Assembly (NCBI GenBank): GCA_003020925.1
Contig: PXRT01000011.1
Coordinates: forward strand, 1 to 58,473
Length of the DNA stretch: 58,473 bases
Direction of reading: 5' to 3'
Origin: Halobacteriales archaeon QS_6_64_34
Lineage (GTDB): Archaea > Halobacteriota > Halobacteria > Halobacteriales > Haloarculaceae
This document shows, piece by piece, positions 33,558 through 43,052 of the stretch. The notes under the pieces are model-generated. The model saw only the letters and a list, made by a program, of their open reading frames with translations. It was not told the DNA's origin and made no database searches. The position numbers and the translations under genes were made by a program. Positions within the stretch are counted from its first letter, which is position 1; every line of letters begins with the position of its first letter.

Positions 33558-33896
33558 ACCGTTTGATGGAAAGGGCCCGGAATGACGCGTTCGCCCGAGC
33601 ACGAGACCAGCGCGACCGTTGTGTGCATCCCTCGTTTCGACGGAGCCCTGAAACAGAGCGGCGAGCACGCTCTTTTCGACGCGCTTCTGACTCAGCGTCC
33701 GATATGTGGCGTCGTAGTCGGCCAGGGCGAGGAGTCCGTCGACGGTGTCACGTAACCGCTTGGTGGTCACGGGCTTGACCAGATAGTCGTCGTGGTGGTT
33801 CGTGAGCCTATCGACGAGCGTGGCCACCGACACCTCCGGAAGCGGTCGGTCGATGACGACGAGGACGTTGTTTCCCCCGCCAGCCATTTGACACAA
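33549..33896 (-). pseudogene. Decayed HalX response regulator
   Basis: An open frame of 115 codons resembling the neighbouring regulator, but the receiver is gutted: the first strand and acidic pair are gone and NNVLVVIDRPLPEV leads quickly to HHDDYLVKPVTTKRL. The HalX start is kept (YDATYRTLSQKRVEKSV), then the sequence departs (FQGSVETRDAHNGRAG) and ends in the repeat terminus. It cannot receive phosphate in the usual way, so a pseudogene is the best reading; a stand-alone regulator is less likely. Confidence 0.75.
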
Positions 33897-33992
33897 TTTT
33901 TAAATTTCTGTACTATAAGTTTTCATATTGTAACTCGTGTTCGTGGCCCGGGGAGTCGGCAGCGTTAGGAGCGACCCGCCCCCAGCAGACGT

Positions 33993-34322
33993 ATGACATG
34001 TATCGGATTCCTGTCGGTCGCACCGGTCGTCGAGGAGAGCATGGCGCCCTACGTCGCCGACGCAGTGGCTGCCCTCGAGGAGTTCGGCGTCGAGTACGAG
34101 ACGACGCCGATGGGCACAGTGATAGAGGCCGACGACAGCGAGGAGCTGTTCGCGGCGGCCCACGCCGCCCACGAGGCCGTCGGCGCCCAGTCGGACCGCG
34201 TCGAGACGTTCCTGAAAATCGACGACAAGCGCGGGGTCGACCAGCGAGCGGGCGGGAAGGTCGACAGGGTCGAGGACGAGCTGGGACGGGACGCCCGAAG
34301 CGACGCCGGCGGCGGCACCTGA
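33993..34322 (+). CDS. MTH1187/YkoF-like thiamine-binding protein
   Basis: A 109-residue ferredoxin-like-fold protein. The family features are SVAPVVEESMAPYVADAVA near the start, EYETTPMGTVIEADD in the middle and VETFLKIDDKRG at the end. Relatives bind thiamine or hydroxymethylpyrimidine-type ligands as tetramers. The last 25 residues form a hydrophilic tail. AT-rich sequence (33897-33935) upstream is the shared divergent promoter region. Its TGA stop is the first three bases of R2 copy C. Confidence 0.82.
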   Translation: MTCIGFLSVAPVVEESMAPYVADAVAALEEFGVEYETTPMGTVIEADDSEELFAAAHAAHEAVGAQSDRVETFLKIDDKRGVDQRAGGKVDRVEDELGRDARSDAGGGT

Positions 34323-34384
34323 TACGGGTTGTTGGCGCTGTATACACCGCCGAGCTACCGGTGCGAGGCTACAACAATCCGTAT
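34320..34384 (+). repeat. Stop-codon-linked repeat family R2, copy C
   Basis: Starts with the TGA of the thiamine-binding gene. Arms ATACGGGTTGTTG (34322-34334) and CAACAATCCGTAT (34372-34384) pair at 12 of 13 positions. The centre differs from copies A and B. The right arm runs directly into TATAAAT, the probable mch promoter. Confidence 0.75.
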
Positions 34385-34388
34385 AAAT
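34382..34388 (+). promoter_or_regulatory. TATA box for mch, overlapping the repeat end
   Basis: TATAAAT at 34382-34388 is 23-29 bases before the mch ATG at 34411, fitting a leaderless transcript. Its first three bases are the last three of repeat R2 copy C. Confidence 0.65.
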
Positions 34389-34410
34389 GGCCGGCTGGCG
34401 AAAGCGGGGT

Positions 34411-35346
34411 ATGAACACGCTCAATCGGATGGCCACGGAACTCGTCGACGAGGCCATCGACTTCGCCGACGAACTGACGATAGACGTCCACGCGCTGGAC
34501 GGTGACGCTGCCGTCTTGGACTTCGGGGTCGAGGTCCCCGGTGCCGTCGAGGCCGGACTGGTACTGGCCGAACTCCAGACGGCCGGGCTGGCGACGGTCC
34601 AGACCGGGATGGAACGGGTCGGGGACGCGCCGCTGACACACGTCGAACTCGCGACGGACCACCCGGCGCTGGCGCTGCTGTGCTCCCAGAAGGGGGGTTG
34701 GGAGCTGACGGTCGACGACTTCGAGGGGCTGGGGAGCGGACCGGCGCGCGCGCTGGTGGCCGAGGAGGACATCTTCGGCCGCATCGGCTACCGCGAGGAG
34801 GAGCAGTTCGCGGTGCTGGCCGTCGAGACCGAGCAACTGCCCGACGGGGCCGTCGCCGCACAGGTCGCCGAGCGCACCGGCGTCCCCGAGACCGGCGTAT
34901 TCGTTCCGGCCTTCGCCACCGCGAGCGTCACCGGCAGCGTCGTGAGCGCGGCCCGGGCCGCCGAAATCGCCGTCTTCCGGCTGGCCGAACTGGGCTATGA
35001 CCCGACGGAGGTGCTCTCGACGAACGGCCGGGCACCGGTCGCCCCCGTCGCCGCCGACGAGACGACCGCAATGGCCCGGACGACTGACGCACTGGCCTAC
35101 GGGAGCGAGGTCCACCTGACCGTCGACGAGCCGGTCGACGACGTCGTCGGCGAGGTCCCCTCCGTCGCGGGTGCGGAGTACGGCCGACCGCTCGAAGGGG
35201 TCTTCGAGGACGTCGACTGGGACTTCGCGGAGCTACCCGTCGAGCTGTTCGGGCCGGCGAAAGTCACGGTCGACGTGGTCGGCGGCGACACCCACGTCAT
35301 CGGCGAGACCCACGGGGACGTCCTGGCCGAGAGCTTCGGGCTCTGA
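34411..35346 (+). CDS. mch: Methenyltetrahydromethanopterin cyclohydrolase
   Basis: A 311-residue Mch: hydrolyses methenyl- to formyl-pterin in one-carbon metabolism. Recognised by NTLNRMATELVDEAIDFADE at the start, the long Gly/Ala-rich central domain and the block PLTHVELATDHPALALLCSQK. Haloarchaea have no methanogenesis; the enzyme is thought to act on a folate-type carrier there. The ATG at 34411 is preferred over one at 34387, which falls inside the TATA box. Confidence 0.92.
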   Translation: MNTLNRMATELVDEAIDFADELTIDVHALDGDAAVLDFGVEVPGAVEAGLVLAELQTAGLATVQTGMERVGDAPLTHVELATDHPALALLCSQKGGWELTVDDFEGLGSGPARALVAEEDIFGRIGYREEEQFAVLAVETEQLPDGAVAAQVAERTGVPETGVFVPAFATASVTGSVVSAARAAEIAVFRLAELGYDPTEVLSTNGRAPVAPVAADETTAMARTTDALAYGSEVHLTVDEPVDDVVGEVPSVAGAEYGRPLEGVFEDVDWDFAELPVELFGPAKVTVDVVGGDTHVIGETHGDVLAESFGL

Positions 35347-35414
35347 GGATGCGCTGCAAGGTCGTCCCGGAACCGTGGTCCGTGGCGTTCCTCCGCGACG
35401 TCCAGTCGGCACTC

Positions 35415-36029
35415 TCAGTAGGCGATTCCGACTCGCTCGCAGCTGTGCGTATCGTTGACGACCGCGTCGTAGACGAACGCCGCCACGTCGCCGGTCGAGA
35501 CAGACTGACCGCCCTCCGGGAGGTAATCGACCGCAATGCGGTAGTGGTTCGTCGGCGGACCGTCCGGCATCCGGGGCGGGCAGACGAGCGTCCAGTCGAG
35601 TTCCGAGACGCGGAGTCGGTCGTACACGGCCCGGTGGGCGTCGGCACTGGCCTGCAGGCCAGTGGGGAAGTCGTCCACGTCGAGCCGGAGCCGGTCCGGC
35701 GTAGCCTGGAGGATTCCAGCGGCGCCGACGGCGACCAGTCGCTCGACGCCGCCGGCTTCCATTGTGGCGACGAGGTTCGCTATACCGGTATCGAGCGCCG
35801 CGAAATCACCCTCGTCGCCGGGTCCGAGCGCGCTACAGACGGCGTCCTGTCCGCTGACGGCCGCTGCCACGGCGTCCGCGTCGGTGACGTCCCCCTCGAC
35901 GACCGAGACCCCCTCGGGCGCCCGGGCCGCGTCACGGACGAGCGCTGTCACGCGGTGGCCGTCGGAGACAGCGGATGCACAGAGTCGTCGCCCGACGCGG
36001 CCACTGGCGCCGAAGACGAGCAGTTCCAT
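35415..36029 (-). CDS. NAD(P)-binding SDR/NmrA-like protein
   Basis: A 204-residue Rossmann protein with the nucleotide loop GASGRVGRRL at residues 7-16 and VVEGDVTDADAV after strand three. The size and lack of a clear YxxxK make it resemble biliverdin-reductase-B/NmrA-type proteins that reduce or sense NAD(P)H. The substrate is unknown. Convergent with mch. Confidence 0.82.
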   Translation of the reverse strand: MELLVFGASGRVGRRLCASAVSDGHRVTALVRDAARAPEGVSVVEGDVTDADAVAAAVSGQDAVCSALGPGDEGDFAALDTGIANLVATMEAGGVERLVAVGAAGILQATPDRLRLDVDDFPTGLQASADAHRAVYDRLRVSELDWTLVCPPRMPDGPPTNHYRIAVDYLPEGGQSVSTGDVAAFVYDAVVNDTHSCERVGIAY

Positions 36030-36076
36030 ACGGTACAGAAGCCGCCCGACGGATAAATCAGGGGTACCTAACGGCG

Positions 36077-37714
36077 TCAGTCCGTCCGGACGTCGGTGAC
36101 CGTGCCGACGCCCTTCGAACGGCCCTCGCGGAAGACGAACTTCTGGCCTTCCTCGACCAGATACGACCGGAACTTGAACCGGACCGCCGTCGTCCCGGCG
36201 TCGCCGGGCAGCAACTGGCCGTCCTCCGGGTAGAACTTCGCGGCCTCGCTGATGGTCTCTAAGTGGACGACCGGCTCGTAGCCGTCGCCGATGCGGGTCG
36301 GGTGGTTCAGCACCATCACCTCGGCCTCGAACTCCCGGACGGGGTCGGGGTCGGCGTCCCGGGGGAGCAACACCATCCCGCGCTCGATGTCGGCCTCACG
36401 CACGCCCTTGAGTGCGATGCCGACGATGCGGCCCGCCTTTGCCTCGTCGACGCGGTGGTAGTGCATCTCGATGGAGCGGACCTCGACCTCGCGAAAGCCC
36501 CCGCCCTGCATCGGGCCGAGCAGGAGTTCGTCACCCGCCTTGACCTCGCCGGCCTTTACCGTGCCGGAGGCGACGGCGCCCACGCCCTGGACGTTGTAGG
36601 TCCGGTCGATGTACATCCGGAACTCGCCGACCTCGCCGCCGGTCTTGGGGAGTCGCTCGAACATCTCGTCGAGCGTGTCCAGCCCCCGCTCGGTCACCGC
36701 GCTGGTCGTCACCACGGGGACCACTGTCTCGGAAATCTCCTCGATGGCGGCGTCGACGCCGTGGCGTTCGACCCGAAGCGGTGTCTTGTCGACCTCCCGC
36801 AGCGCCCGCTCGACCTCGCGTTCGACCTCGGAGACCCGGTCGTCGGTCACGAGGTCGACTTTCGTGAGCGCGACGATGGTCGGCAGTTCGGTGGCAAGCA
36901 GGATGCCCAGATGCTCGCGGGTCGTCTCTGTGACGCCGTCATCGGCCGCTACAGTGAGCAGTCCGTAGTCCAGTTTCTGGCCCACCAGCCCGCGAATCGT
37001 GGTCCGGAGCCACGGCTCGTGGCCGACGGTGTCGACGAAGCTCACGAGCCGGTCGGATTCCTCGACGACGCGGGCGCGGTCGGTCTTGCGGTGGGGGTTG
37101 TCCATCCGGACCGGGCCGTCGTCGTCGAATCCGTAGACGCCATACGAGAGGTCCGCCGAGAGCCCTCGCTCGACCTCGTGGGGCTGGACATCGAGGAAGC
37201 CCCGCGTGCTCCCCTCGCCGTCGTCGGCCTCACCGGTGACCAGCGAGCCCACGAGCGTGGACTTGCCGTGGTCGACGTGGCCAGCCGTCCCCACGACGAT
37301 GTGGTCGTCGTCCTCGAGGACCGTGCCCTCGCGGATAGTGGCGACGCCGACGATACCCTGTGTGGCCTCCGCATCGACGCCACCGGTACCGCTGTCGACG
37401 CCGTCGACGCCCCAGGTCTGGACCTCCTCGATGTGGGCGCCAGCCTCCTCGGCCAGCAGGCTCAGGACGTCCATCGACTCGGAGAACTCGGTCGGAGAAA
37501 TCCCAGCTAGCCCGCCGTCGTCGGTCACGCCGACCACGTACGTCGCCTCACCCTCTCCGGAGAGGACGCGGTGGCGAAGCTGTGCGGCCAGCGACTCCAG
37601 ACGTCCCTCCGACAGGTGTAGTTCTTCGGTGAGCCGTTCTTTGAACTCGACGCTGCCGCCCTCCTGCTCGCCGCGGTCCAGCGCGCGCTGGAGGACGGCC
37701 CGGTCGGGGCTCAT
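36077..37714 (-). CDS. GTPBP1-like translational GTPase
   Basis: A 545-residue GTPase of the EF-Tu superfamily. An N-terminal domain of about 140 residues precedes G1 GHVDHGKS (near 152), G3 DTVGHE, G4 TKVD and G5 TSA. EF-Tu domains 2 and 3 follow (GVGAVASGTVKAGEVKAGD; KFRSYLVEEGQKFVFREGRS). Archaeal and eukaryal GTPBP1 proteins bind aminoacyl-tRNA and are linked to mRNA turnover and ribosome quality control. The ATG at 37714 avoids a non-conserved extension. Single gene. Confidence 0.9.
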   Translation of the reverse strand: MSPDRAVLQRALDRGEQEGGSVEFKERLTEELHLSEGRLESLAAQLRHRVLSGEGEATYVVGVTDDGGLAGISPTEFSESMDVLSLLAEEAGAHIEEVQTWGVDGVDSGTGGVDAEATQGIVGVATIREGTVLEDDDHIVVGTAGHVDHGKSTLVGSLVTGEADDGEGSTRGFLDVQPHEVERGLSADLSYGVYGFDDDGPVRMDNPHRKTDRARVVEESDRLVSFVDTVGHEPWLRTTIRGLVGQKLDYGLLTVAADDGVTETTREHLGILLATELPTIVALTKVDLVTDDRVSEVEREVERALREVDKTPLRVERHGVDAAIEEISETVVPVVTTSAVTERGLDTLDEMFERLPKTGGEVGEFRMYIDRTYNVQGVGAVASGTVKAGEVKAGDELLLGPMQGGGFREVEVRSIEMHYHRVDEAKAGRIVGIALKGVREADIERGMVLLPRDADPDPVREFEAEVMVLNHPTRIGDGYEPVVHLETISEAAKFYPEDGQLLPGDAGTTAVRFKFRSYLVEEGQKFVFREGRSKGVGTVTDVRTD

Positions 37715-37929
37715 GGGGGTCCGTAACGGGGGGTAGAACAAAAGCCTTCCCCGGGTATGCGGTTTCCTCTCCCTGTTGTGTCCAGTGGTTGTCTCTGCCT
37801 CTCACAGCGAAGATTCATACGTGAAGGCGGGGCCAGGGAGACCTATGTAGACTACGCGCCAGCGGAGTTCAGCCGTCGTGTGACACCAGCTCCGCTGCCC
37901 GCCGACGCGTGGGTGTCGCCAGTTCGCTC

Positions 37930-38607
37930 CTATCGATAGGGCTCGACCGCTTCCAGAAAGCCGTCGGCGTAGCCCGCCTCGGTCACTCGGTCGGCCCGAG
38001 CCAGCGCCGTCTCGTCGGCGTTCGCGACGGCAACCGACTCCCCGGCCACGTCGAACGCCGGCGCGTCGTTTACGGAGTCACCGACCGCGAGGAACGCCGC
38101 CGGTTCGAGCCCCAGCTCGGCACAGACGGTCTCCAGTCCCGTTCCCTTGTTGGTCCGACTGTCCGTGACGTGGTAGGCATAGCCCGTATCCAGAAACTCC
38201 AGTCCGTACTCCTCGGCCAGGCGTCGCAGGGGTTCGGCGGGTTGAGAGCGGTCGACGACCACCTCGGTCTCGCGCCACCGGTTGGCGAGGTCGACCTGCC
38301 CGAAGCCCATCTCGTGGCCCAGCTCGCGGTACGCCTCGGCGACAGCGAGACACGCATCCTTGTCCCCCTCTATCCGGAGCGTGTCCGTGGCTTCGACGAA
38401 CACCACGCCGCCGTTCTCCCCGATGACGGTGTAGTCGGTGCCGACGAACTCACAGAGCGCAATAGGGTACGGCATCGCCTTGCCCGTCGCGACGACGACC
38501 GACTCGGGCCACTCCGAGAGAACCGGAAACACGCGCGGGTCGACGGCCCGAGAGTCGTCGGTCAGCGTCCCGTCGATATCGACCACCAGCGGCGGCGTCT
38601 CGGTCAT
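37930..38607 (-). CDS. Phosphoglycolate phosphatase (HAD family, archaeal type)
   Basis: A 225-residue HAD hydrolase of subfamily IIB. Nucleophile motif VDIDGTLTDD (residues 9-18), the Lys in SRTNKGTGL and the acidic motif VGDSVNDAPAF are present. The archaeal PGP family removes 2-phosphoglycolate; other sugar phosphates are possible substrates. It follows the J-domain gene at 80 bp, with repeat R2 copy B between them. Confidence 0.87.
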   Translation of the reverse strand: MTETPPLVVDIDGTLTDDSRAVDPRVFPVLSEWPESVVVATGKAMPYPIALCEFVGTDYTVIGENGGVVFVEATDTLRIEGDKDACLAVAEAYRELGHEMGFGQVDLANRWRETEVVVDRSQPAEPLRRLAEEYGLEFLDTGYAYHVTDSRTNKGTGLETVCAELGLEPAAFLAVGDSVNDAPAFDVAGESVAVANADETALARADRVTEAGYADGFLEAVEPYR

Positions 38608-38646
38608 ACAAGGTGGAGCGCCGGCACGGGTTTGGTCGTTGTGGTC

Positions 38647-38690
38647 CGGGGTCGGCGATATCCGGAAATAATCTACGATAAACCGTATCA
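38647..38690 (-). repeat. Stop-codon-linked repeat family R2, copy B
   Basis: On the minus strand it starts with the TGA stop of the J-domain gene: TGATACGGTTTATCGTAG, then TTATTTCCGGAT and GCCGACCCCG. About 38 of 42 bases match copy A at 13504-13545. The opposite arm is poorly preserved (a weak CACGGGTTTGG near 38618). Confidence 0.8.
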
Positions 38691-39203
38691 GTCGTCAGTG
38701 AGCCGCTCGTAGGCCGCCTTCACTCGTTTGAACTCGCGCTCGCTGCCGCCGTCCGTGTCCGGGTGAGTCGCCTTGACTCGGTCGCGGTAGGCCTGCTTGA
38801 CGGCACTCTCGTCGGCGCTGGGGTCCAGGCCGAGCCGGTCGTAGGCCTCCGCAGTCGTCGGACCCGACGACTGCTGGCGGCGGGCTCGCGCCTGTCGAAC
38901 GCGTTCGGCGGTCCGGCGCGACCGTCCGTCGCGGGGCGGCTCCCACTCCTCGCGCGGTCCCGCGCCGCGACCGTCGTCTCGGCGGGCGCCGCGCCCGTCC
39001 GTCGCCGCCCGCCGCTCAACGCGCTCGTAAACGCTTGCGGCCATCTTCCCGCTGCGGTGGTAGTACATCAGATACGTCGAGGCCCCGAACAGCAGCGCCA
39101 GAAAGAGCACCGCCGGACTGGAGAGGGCACCGACCACTGTCAACACGGCTGTAAGGATGCCGAAAACGACTGTGATTCCCTTTGTCAGCCGGTCGTACTG
39201 CAC
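38688..39203 (-). CDS. Membrane-anchored J-domain protein
   Basis: A 171-residue protein starting at GTG. Two N-terminal hydrophobic segments (ITVVFGILTAVLTVVGAL and AVLFLALLFGASTYLMYY) anchor it; an Arg/Gly-rich linker of about 60 residues follows; the C terminus is a J domain (EAYDRLGLDPSADESAVKQA with HPD near residue 151). It should recruit DnaK to the membrane. It follows cofC by 51 bp and may belong to the cetZ transcript. Confidence 0.85.
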   Translation of the reverse strand: MQYDRLTKGITVVFGILTAVLTVVGALSSPAVLFLALLFGASTYLMYYHRSGKMAASVYERVERRAATDGRGARRDDGRGAGPREEWEPPRDGRSRRTAERVRQARARRQQSSGPTTAEAYDRLGLDPSADESAVKQAYRDRVKATHPDTDGGSEREFKRVKAAYERLTDD

Positions 39204-39254
39204 GCCCGCTGATTCGTGCCAGAGGACCGTAAGCGTCTCGCCTCCGGCGACCCG

Positions 39255-39866
39255 CTACACCCGTTCGACCGTGACGCGACTGTCAGTGACGACCAGCTCG
39301 AAGCCGGCGTCGCGGAGCCAGTCGGCGGCGGCGCCGTCGCTGTGGAGCAGGACCTCGGCGATGTCGCCCGGTACGTCGATATCGGTCGCCAGCCGGCGCG
39401 AGTCGACCTCGGCGACGCTCGCTCCCGCCGCGCGGGCGATGTCGCGGTGGTCACGTATCGACGCACCGTGGTAGTCCACCCGAAAGTCGGGATGGCGGGA
39501 GACGAAGGCGTTGGTCCCACCGCCCAGTCCCGGCGCCAGGACGACGTCGGCGTCTGGTGCAAACAGTGTCTCGACCGCGTCCGGCGTGAGCAGCGGGAGG
39601 TCGGCCATCACGACGGCCAGCTTACCGTCCGTCTCGGCGAGCAGGTCGTTGACGAGTGCGTCGAGTCCCCGCTCGTCGACGGTAACCGGCGCGTCACACG
39701 CGACGGACGCGGTCGCGACGACCTCGGTCGCGCGGTCTGTCTTCTCGAGCGAACGCAGGACGTCTGCGAGCATCGCCTCGGTAAAGTCGCGGCGCTCGTC
39801 GGGCGTGAGAACAGGGGCCAGGCGGGTTTTCGGGTCGGACCCCGAGACGGGGACGACGACTCGCAT
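39255..39866 (-). CDS. cofC: 2-phospho-L-lactate guanylyltransferase CofC
   Basis: A 203-residue nucleotidyltransferase of coenzyme F420 synthesis: it activates phospholactate (or PEP) with GTP for transfer to Fo. Conserved: [20 protein letters not shown] with the GTP-binding Lys/Arg, VMADLPLLT, and [10 protein letters not shown]. The stop overlaps the ATG-side of nothing else; upstream it shares one base with the secreted protein gene stop, indicating an operon. No other F420 genes are in the window. Confidence 0.92.
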   Translation of the reverse strand: MRVVVPVSGSDPKTRLAPVLTPDERRDFTEAMLADVLRSLEKTDRATEVVATASVACDAPVTVDERGLDALVNDLLAETDGKLAVVMADLPLLTPDAVETLFAPDADVVLAPGLGGGTNAFVSRHPDFRVDYHGASIRDHRDIARAAGASVAEVDSRRLATDIDVPGDIAEVLLHSDGAAADWLRDAGFELVVTDSRVTVERV

Positions 39867-40657
39867 TACAGCTTGCTGTAGTCGTCCTCTTTGGACTGGC
39901 TGTAGAGGTAGTAGCCGCCGCCACCCAGTAAGAGGAGCACGACGAGTGCGCCGCCGGCAAGCAACACCGTCTGGGTGGTTTGCTGGCTCTGCTGGGCCTG
40001 TTCGGCCGTGTTCTGAGCCCGGTTCGCAAGCGAGATAGCGTTCTCGAAGTTGCCGTTTTCGTAGGCGGAGATGGCGTTGCCACGGAGGTTCTCGGCTTCG
40101 CTGTTCCCGCCGGCGTCCTCGATGGCCGTGCCAGCGTCGTCGATGGCCTGGCGCGCCTCACGGCTGTCCTCGGTGTAGTGATGGGCCGAGTCGGTACGGA
40201 ACTGTTCTTCGTTGCTACCGGTCACACGGGAGAGGCTTGCGACCGTGTAGTTCTCTCTCGGTTCGTAGGTGTAGTTCTCGACGGCCGGGACGGTACCTTC
40301 GAGCGTAATGTGTACCTCGTCACCGTTCTGGTCGCCGTCGCGGTTCATCGGCTGGCTGAACGTCTGGTTGCCATAGGTGGCCTGGTCGACGCTGTCACCC
40401 TGGTCGAGCACCTCGACGGTCCAGCTCACGTTCTCCAGTTCCGTCTCGCCTTCGAGGGTGTACTCGTTCGGTGGCCCGTCGTACGGGTCCTCGATGACGT
40501 ACGTGACCGATACCTCGCTGCCGACGGCGGTTTCGCTAGGCACACTGCCGTCCGTGGAGACGGTGAACGCACCGGCTGTGCCCGCGACAGCCAGCAGTCC
40601 CACGACACAAAGCAGTGCGACAGTCGCCCTAGAATAGTGGGTCGAGTTCATCCTCAT
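39866..40657 (-). CDS. Exported membrane-anchored protein of unknown function
   Basis: About 263 residues starting [11 protein letters not shown] signal peptide ([19 protein letters not shown]) precedes an extracellular Asn/Glu-rich domain with beta-rich spacing, a helical region ([18 protein letters not shown]), and a C-terminal membrane helix ([20 protein letters not shown]) with a short cytosolic tail. Its start lies inside the cetZ gene: the two overlap by 29 bases in different frames, so they are translated from one message. A cell-surface partner of CetZ is a guess from position. Confidence 0.8.
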   Translation of the reverse strand: MRMNSTHYSRATVALLCVVGLLAVAGTAGAFTVSTDGSVPSETAVGSEVSVTYVIEDPYDGPPNEYTLEGETELENVSWTVEVLDQGDSVDQATYGNQTFSQPMNRDGDQNGDEVHITLEGTVPAVENYTYEPRENYTVASLSRVTGSNEEQFRTDSAHHYTEDSREARQAIDDAGTAIEDAGGNSEAENLRGNAISAYENGNFENAISLANRAQNTAEQAQQSQQTTQTVLLAGGALVVLLLLGGGGYYLYSQSKEDDYSKL

Positions 40658-41810
40658 CGTCTTCAACTAAATTCTGTAAGTTATCTTCGCTTTGTTGTCG
40701 GATGTCGTCGATGTTGTCCTGTGCCTCGATGGCGACCTGCTGGAGTTCCTTGATGCGGGGAACGTTGTGGACGCCCGACAACAGGATGGAGGCGGCGACC
40801 TTCGGGGCGTTGGTCGGGTAGTCCCCGCCACGGACCTCCATCGAGCCGGTCTGCTCTTCGAGCCACTTGCGACCGCGCTCGATACCCTTCCGATTGAGGT
40901 GTTCTGGCGGCCCGGCCATCACGAGCAGGGCGCGTTCGGTCCCCTCGATTTCACAGGGGAGGGTCAGCCGCCCGAGTGCGGCCTTGCGGACCAGCGACGT
41001 GATTCGGTTGGTGGTGTTTGCTGTATCCATCGAGTCGTCGCCGCCGCTGTCGCCCTTGAACCGCGAGAGCAGCCCGCCGCCGCCGGAGTTGACCTCGACG
41101 TCCTCGGAGGCGTAGCCGACGGTGGAGACGCCGCCGCCGTCGAGCGTGTTGATGATTTCCGAGGAGTCGACGACGCTCTCGGCGATGTTGTCGCCGGCCT
41201 CGACCTCGCCGGCGCCAAAGAGGACGCCAAACCGCCGGACGATTTCCTCGTTGATGTGGTCGTAGCCGCCCTCGACGGACTCGCCGGTCTGTCGCCAGGC
41301 GTCGTTGTCGAACACCATGAGGTTGTCCACCTCGCGGACGAACGTCTGGAACGACCGGGCGGCGTTGAGCGTGTAGATGCCGCCCTCGTCGCTGCCGGGC
41401 AGGACGCCGAGCCCGTAGACGGGTTCGGTGTAGATGCGTTTGAGGTGTTTCGCGACGACCGGCGACCCGCCGGACCCGGTCCCGCCGCCCAGGCCGGCGA
41501 CGACGAGGAACGCGTCGACTTCGTGAACGGGGATGTTGTCGATGGCTCCCTGGACCTCGTCGATGTCCTCTTCGGCGATTTCCGCGCCGAGTTCGTTGTC
41601 GGCGCCCACGCCATGGCCCTTGACGCGAGCCTGGCCGATGAGTACCCGACTCTCCTCCGGTATGTGTTCTAGCCCCAGCAGGTCAGCCTTGGCTGTGTTG
41701 ACCGCCACGGCCGAGCGGACGATTCCCGAGCCCGTCTTCTCGTCGTACTCGAGGAATTTGTCCACGATTTTGCCACCGGCCTGCCCGAAGCCGATCATCG
41801 CGAGTTTCAT
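40629..41810 (-). CDS. cetZ: CetZ tubulin-like GTPase
   Basis: A 393-residue FtsZ/tubulin superfamily protein of the haloarchaeal CetZ group. The N terminus KLAMIGFGQAGGKIVDKFLE is the CetZ type; the GTP loop is GLGGGTGSGGSP; the acidic C-terminal tail ends [11 protein letters not shown]. CetZ1 controls cell shape and motility-related rod formation; whether this is CetZ1 cannot be fixed from one copy. A TATA-like AACTTATACG lies at 41851-41860, about 40 bp upstream. First gene of cetZ, exported protein, cofC. Confidence 0.94.
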   Translation of the reverse strand: MKLAMIGFGQAGGKIVDKFLEYDEKTGSGIVRSAVAVNTAKADLLGLEHIPEESRVLIGQARVKGHGVGADNELGAEIAEEDIDEVQGAIDNIPVHEVDAFLVVAGLGGGTGSGGSPVVAKHLKRIYTEPVYGLGVLPGSDEGGIYTLNAARSFQTFVREVDNLMVFDNDAWRQTGESVEGGYDHINEEIVRRFGVLFGAGEVEAGDNIAESVVDSSEIINTLDGGGVSTVGYASEDVEVNSGGGGLLSRFKGDSGGDDSMDTANTTNRITSLVRKAALGRLTLPCEIEGTERALLVMAGPPEHLNRKGIERGRKWLEEQTGSMEVRGGDYPTNAPKVAASILLSGVHNVPRIKELQQVAIEAQDNIDDIRQQSEDNLQNLVEDDEDELDPLF

Positions 41811-42052
41811 TGATATAGTTCTCCGGTTGAAAGTGGTAAGTAGGATAGTGCGTATAAGTTTTTTGCCCAAATCTCATCGGTGAAAGCTCGATGCAGAAAC
41901 AAAAGCTCGCTGACGTTCCGTGGGTCCGAAAATCTCCAGCAGGCACTCCCGGCCCCCTGGAGTCGTTTCGCGGCTGTTCGGTCCAGGCCCGAACTGTAGT
42001 GAAAGTCGACAGGAACCGGGCCGGCGATTAGCTACCCTGACAGTACAGGGAA

Positions 42053-42955
42053 CTACTCGACGCCGAGATACGAGCGAAACGACCGCAACGAGGCGGGGGT
42101 GCGACCGAACGCTTCGACGTCGTTAGTCGTCGGGGTGTTGTCGAAGTCCAGCCCCTCGTACTGGTCGCTCCCCATCGGGAATCCGAGCGAGCCAAGCACC
42201 GGGAGTCCGATTTTGGCCAGCGGCATCGGGAGCGGGACGATGGTGATGGAGTTGCCCTCGGCCGCAAAGACCAGCTCCGTCGCCTCTCTGAGCGTGAGCC
42301 TCTCGGGGCCGCCGACCTCGTAGGTCTGGCCGACGTGTTCCTCGTCTTCGAGGGCGTCGGCGAGCATCGGTACGAGGTCGTCGACCCAGATGAGCTGGAA
42401 GTGCGCTTTCTTGCCGCCGCCGGGCAGCGGATACAGCGGCACCGCCGGGGCGAAAATCTGCTTGAGCCGCTTGGTGAAGTAGACGAACTCCCCGCCGTCG
42501 CCGAAGACGACCGACGGGCGGAAGATAGTCCAGTCCAGCTCGGAGTTCCTGACGACCGCTTCGGCGTTCCCCTTCGCGCGGAGGTAGTGGGTCGCGCCGT
42601 TGGGGTCTGCCCCCAGCGCGCTCATCTGGAGGAAGCGGGAAACGCCGTGTTCCTCGGCCGCCCTGACGCAGTTCTCGGTCCCCCCCAGATGGACCACCTC
42701 GTGCATCTCGTCGCCGCCGTCGGGTTTGAACAGGGGCGACAGCGCGGGGAGAAAGACGACGGCGTCCCGGCCCTCGAAGGCGCCCTCGATGCTGTCGTAG
42801 TCGGTCACGTCGCCCTCTTTGCGGGTAACACCGTCGGGGAGTTCGGCGTCGTGGGGGGTCCGTGACAGGGCAGTCACGTCGTGGTCGCGGTTGTCGAGTT
42901 CGCGACAGAGGTGCTCTCCAACGAAACCAGTGCCGCCGACTACAAGTACGTCCAT
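42053..42955 (-). CDS. NAD(P)-binding, complex I NDUFA9-like atypical SDR
   Basis: A 300-residue atypical SDR with [17 protein letters not shown] at the N terminus, [21 protein letters not shown] (an active-site-like Tyr and Lys, though spacing is atypical) and [19 protein letters not shown]9-like proteins hold NADPH and often have no catalytic role; a quinone-related or epimerase function is possible. Divergent from tmk, 97 bp between starts. The 240 bp on its 3' side up to cetZ hold only the cetZ promoter. Confidence 0.85.
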   Translation of the reverse strand: MDVLVVGGTGFVGEHLCRELDNRDHDVTALSRTPHDAELPDGVTRKEGDVTDYDSIEGAFEGRDAVVFLPALSPLFKPDGGDEMHEVVHLGGTENCVRAAEEHGVSRFLQMSALGADPNGATHYLRAKGNAEAVVRNSELDWTIFRPSVVFGDGGEFVYFTKRLKQIFAPAVPLYPLPGGGKKAHFQLIWVDDLVPMLADALEDEEHVGQTYEVGGPERLTLREATELVFAAEGNSITIVPLPMPLAKIGLPVLGSLGFPMGSDQYEGLDFDNTPTTNDVEAFGRTPASLRSFRSYLGVE

Positions 42956-43052
42956 ACTGATTCGTTTCCACCCAACGACCGTAAAGATAGGGCGAAATCA
43001 GTTGGGCCATGCGGTTCGGGGCCCTTACGTACCCGGCCGCCGACCCATCGGT

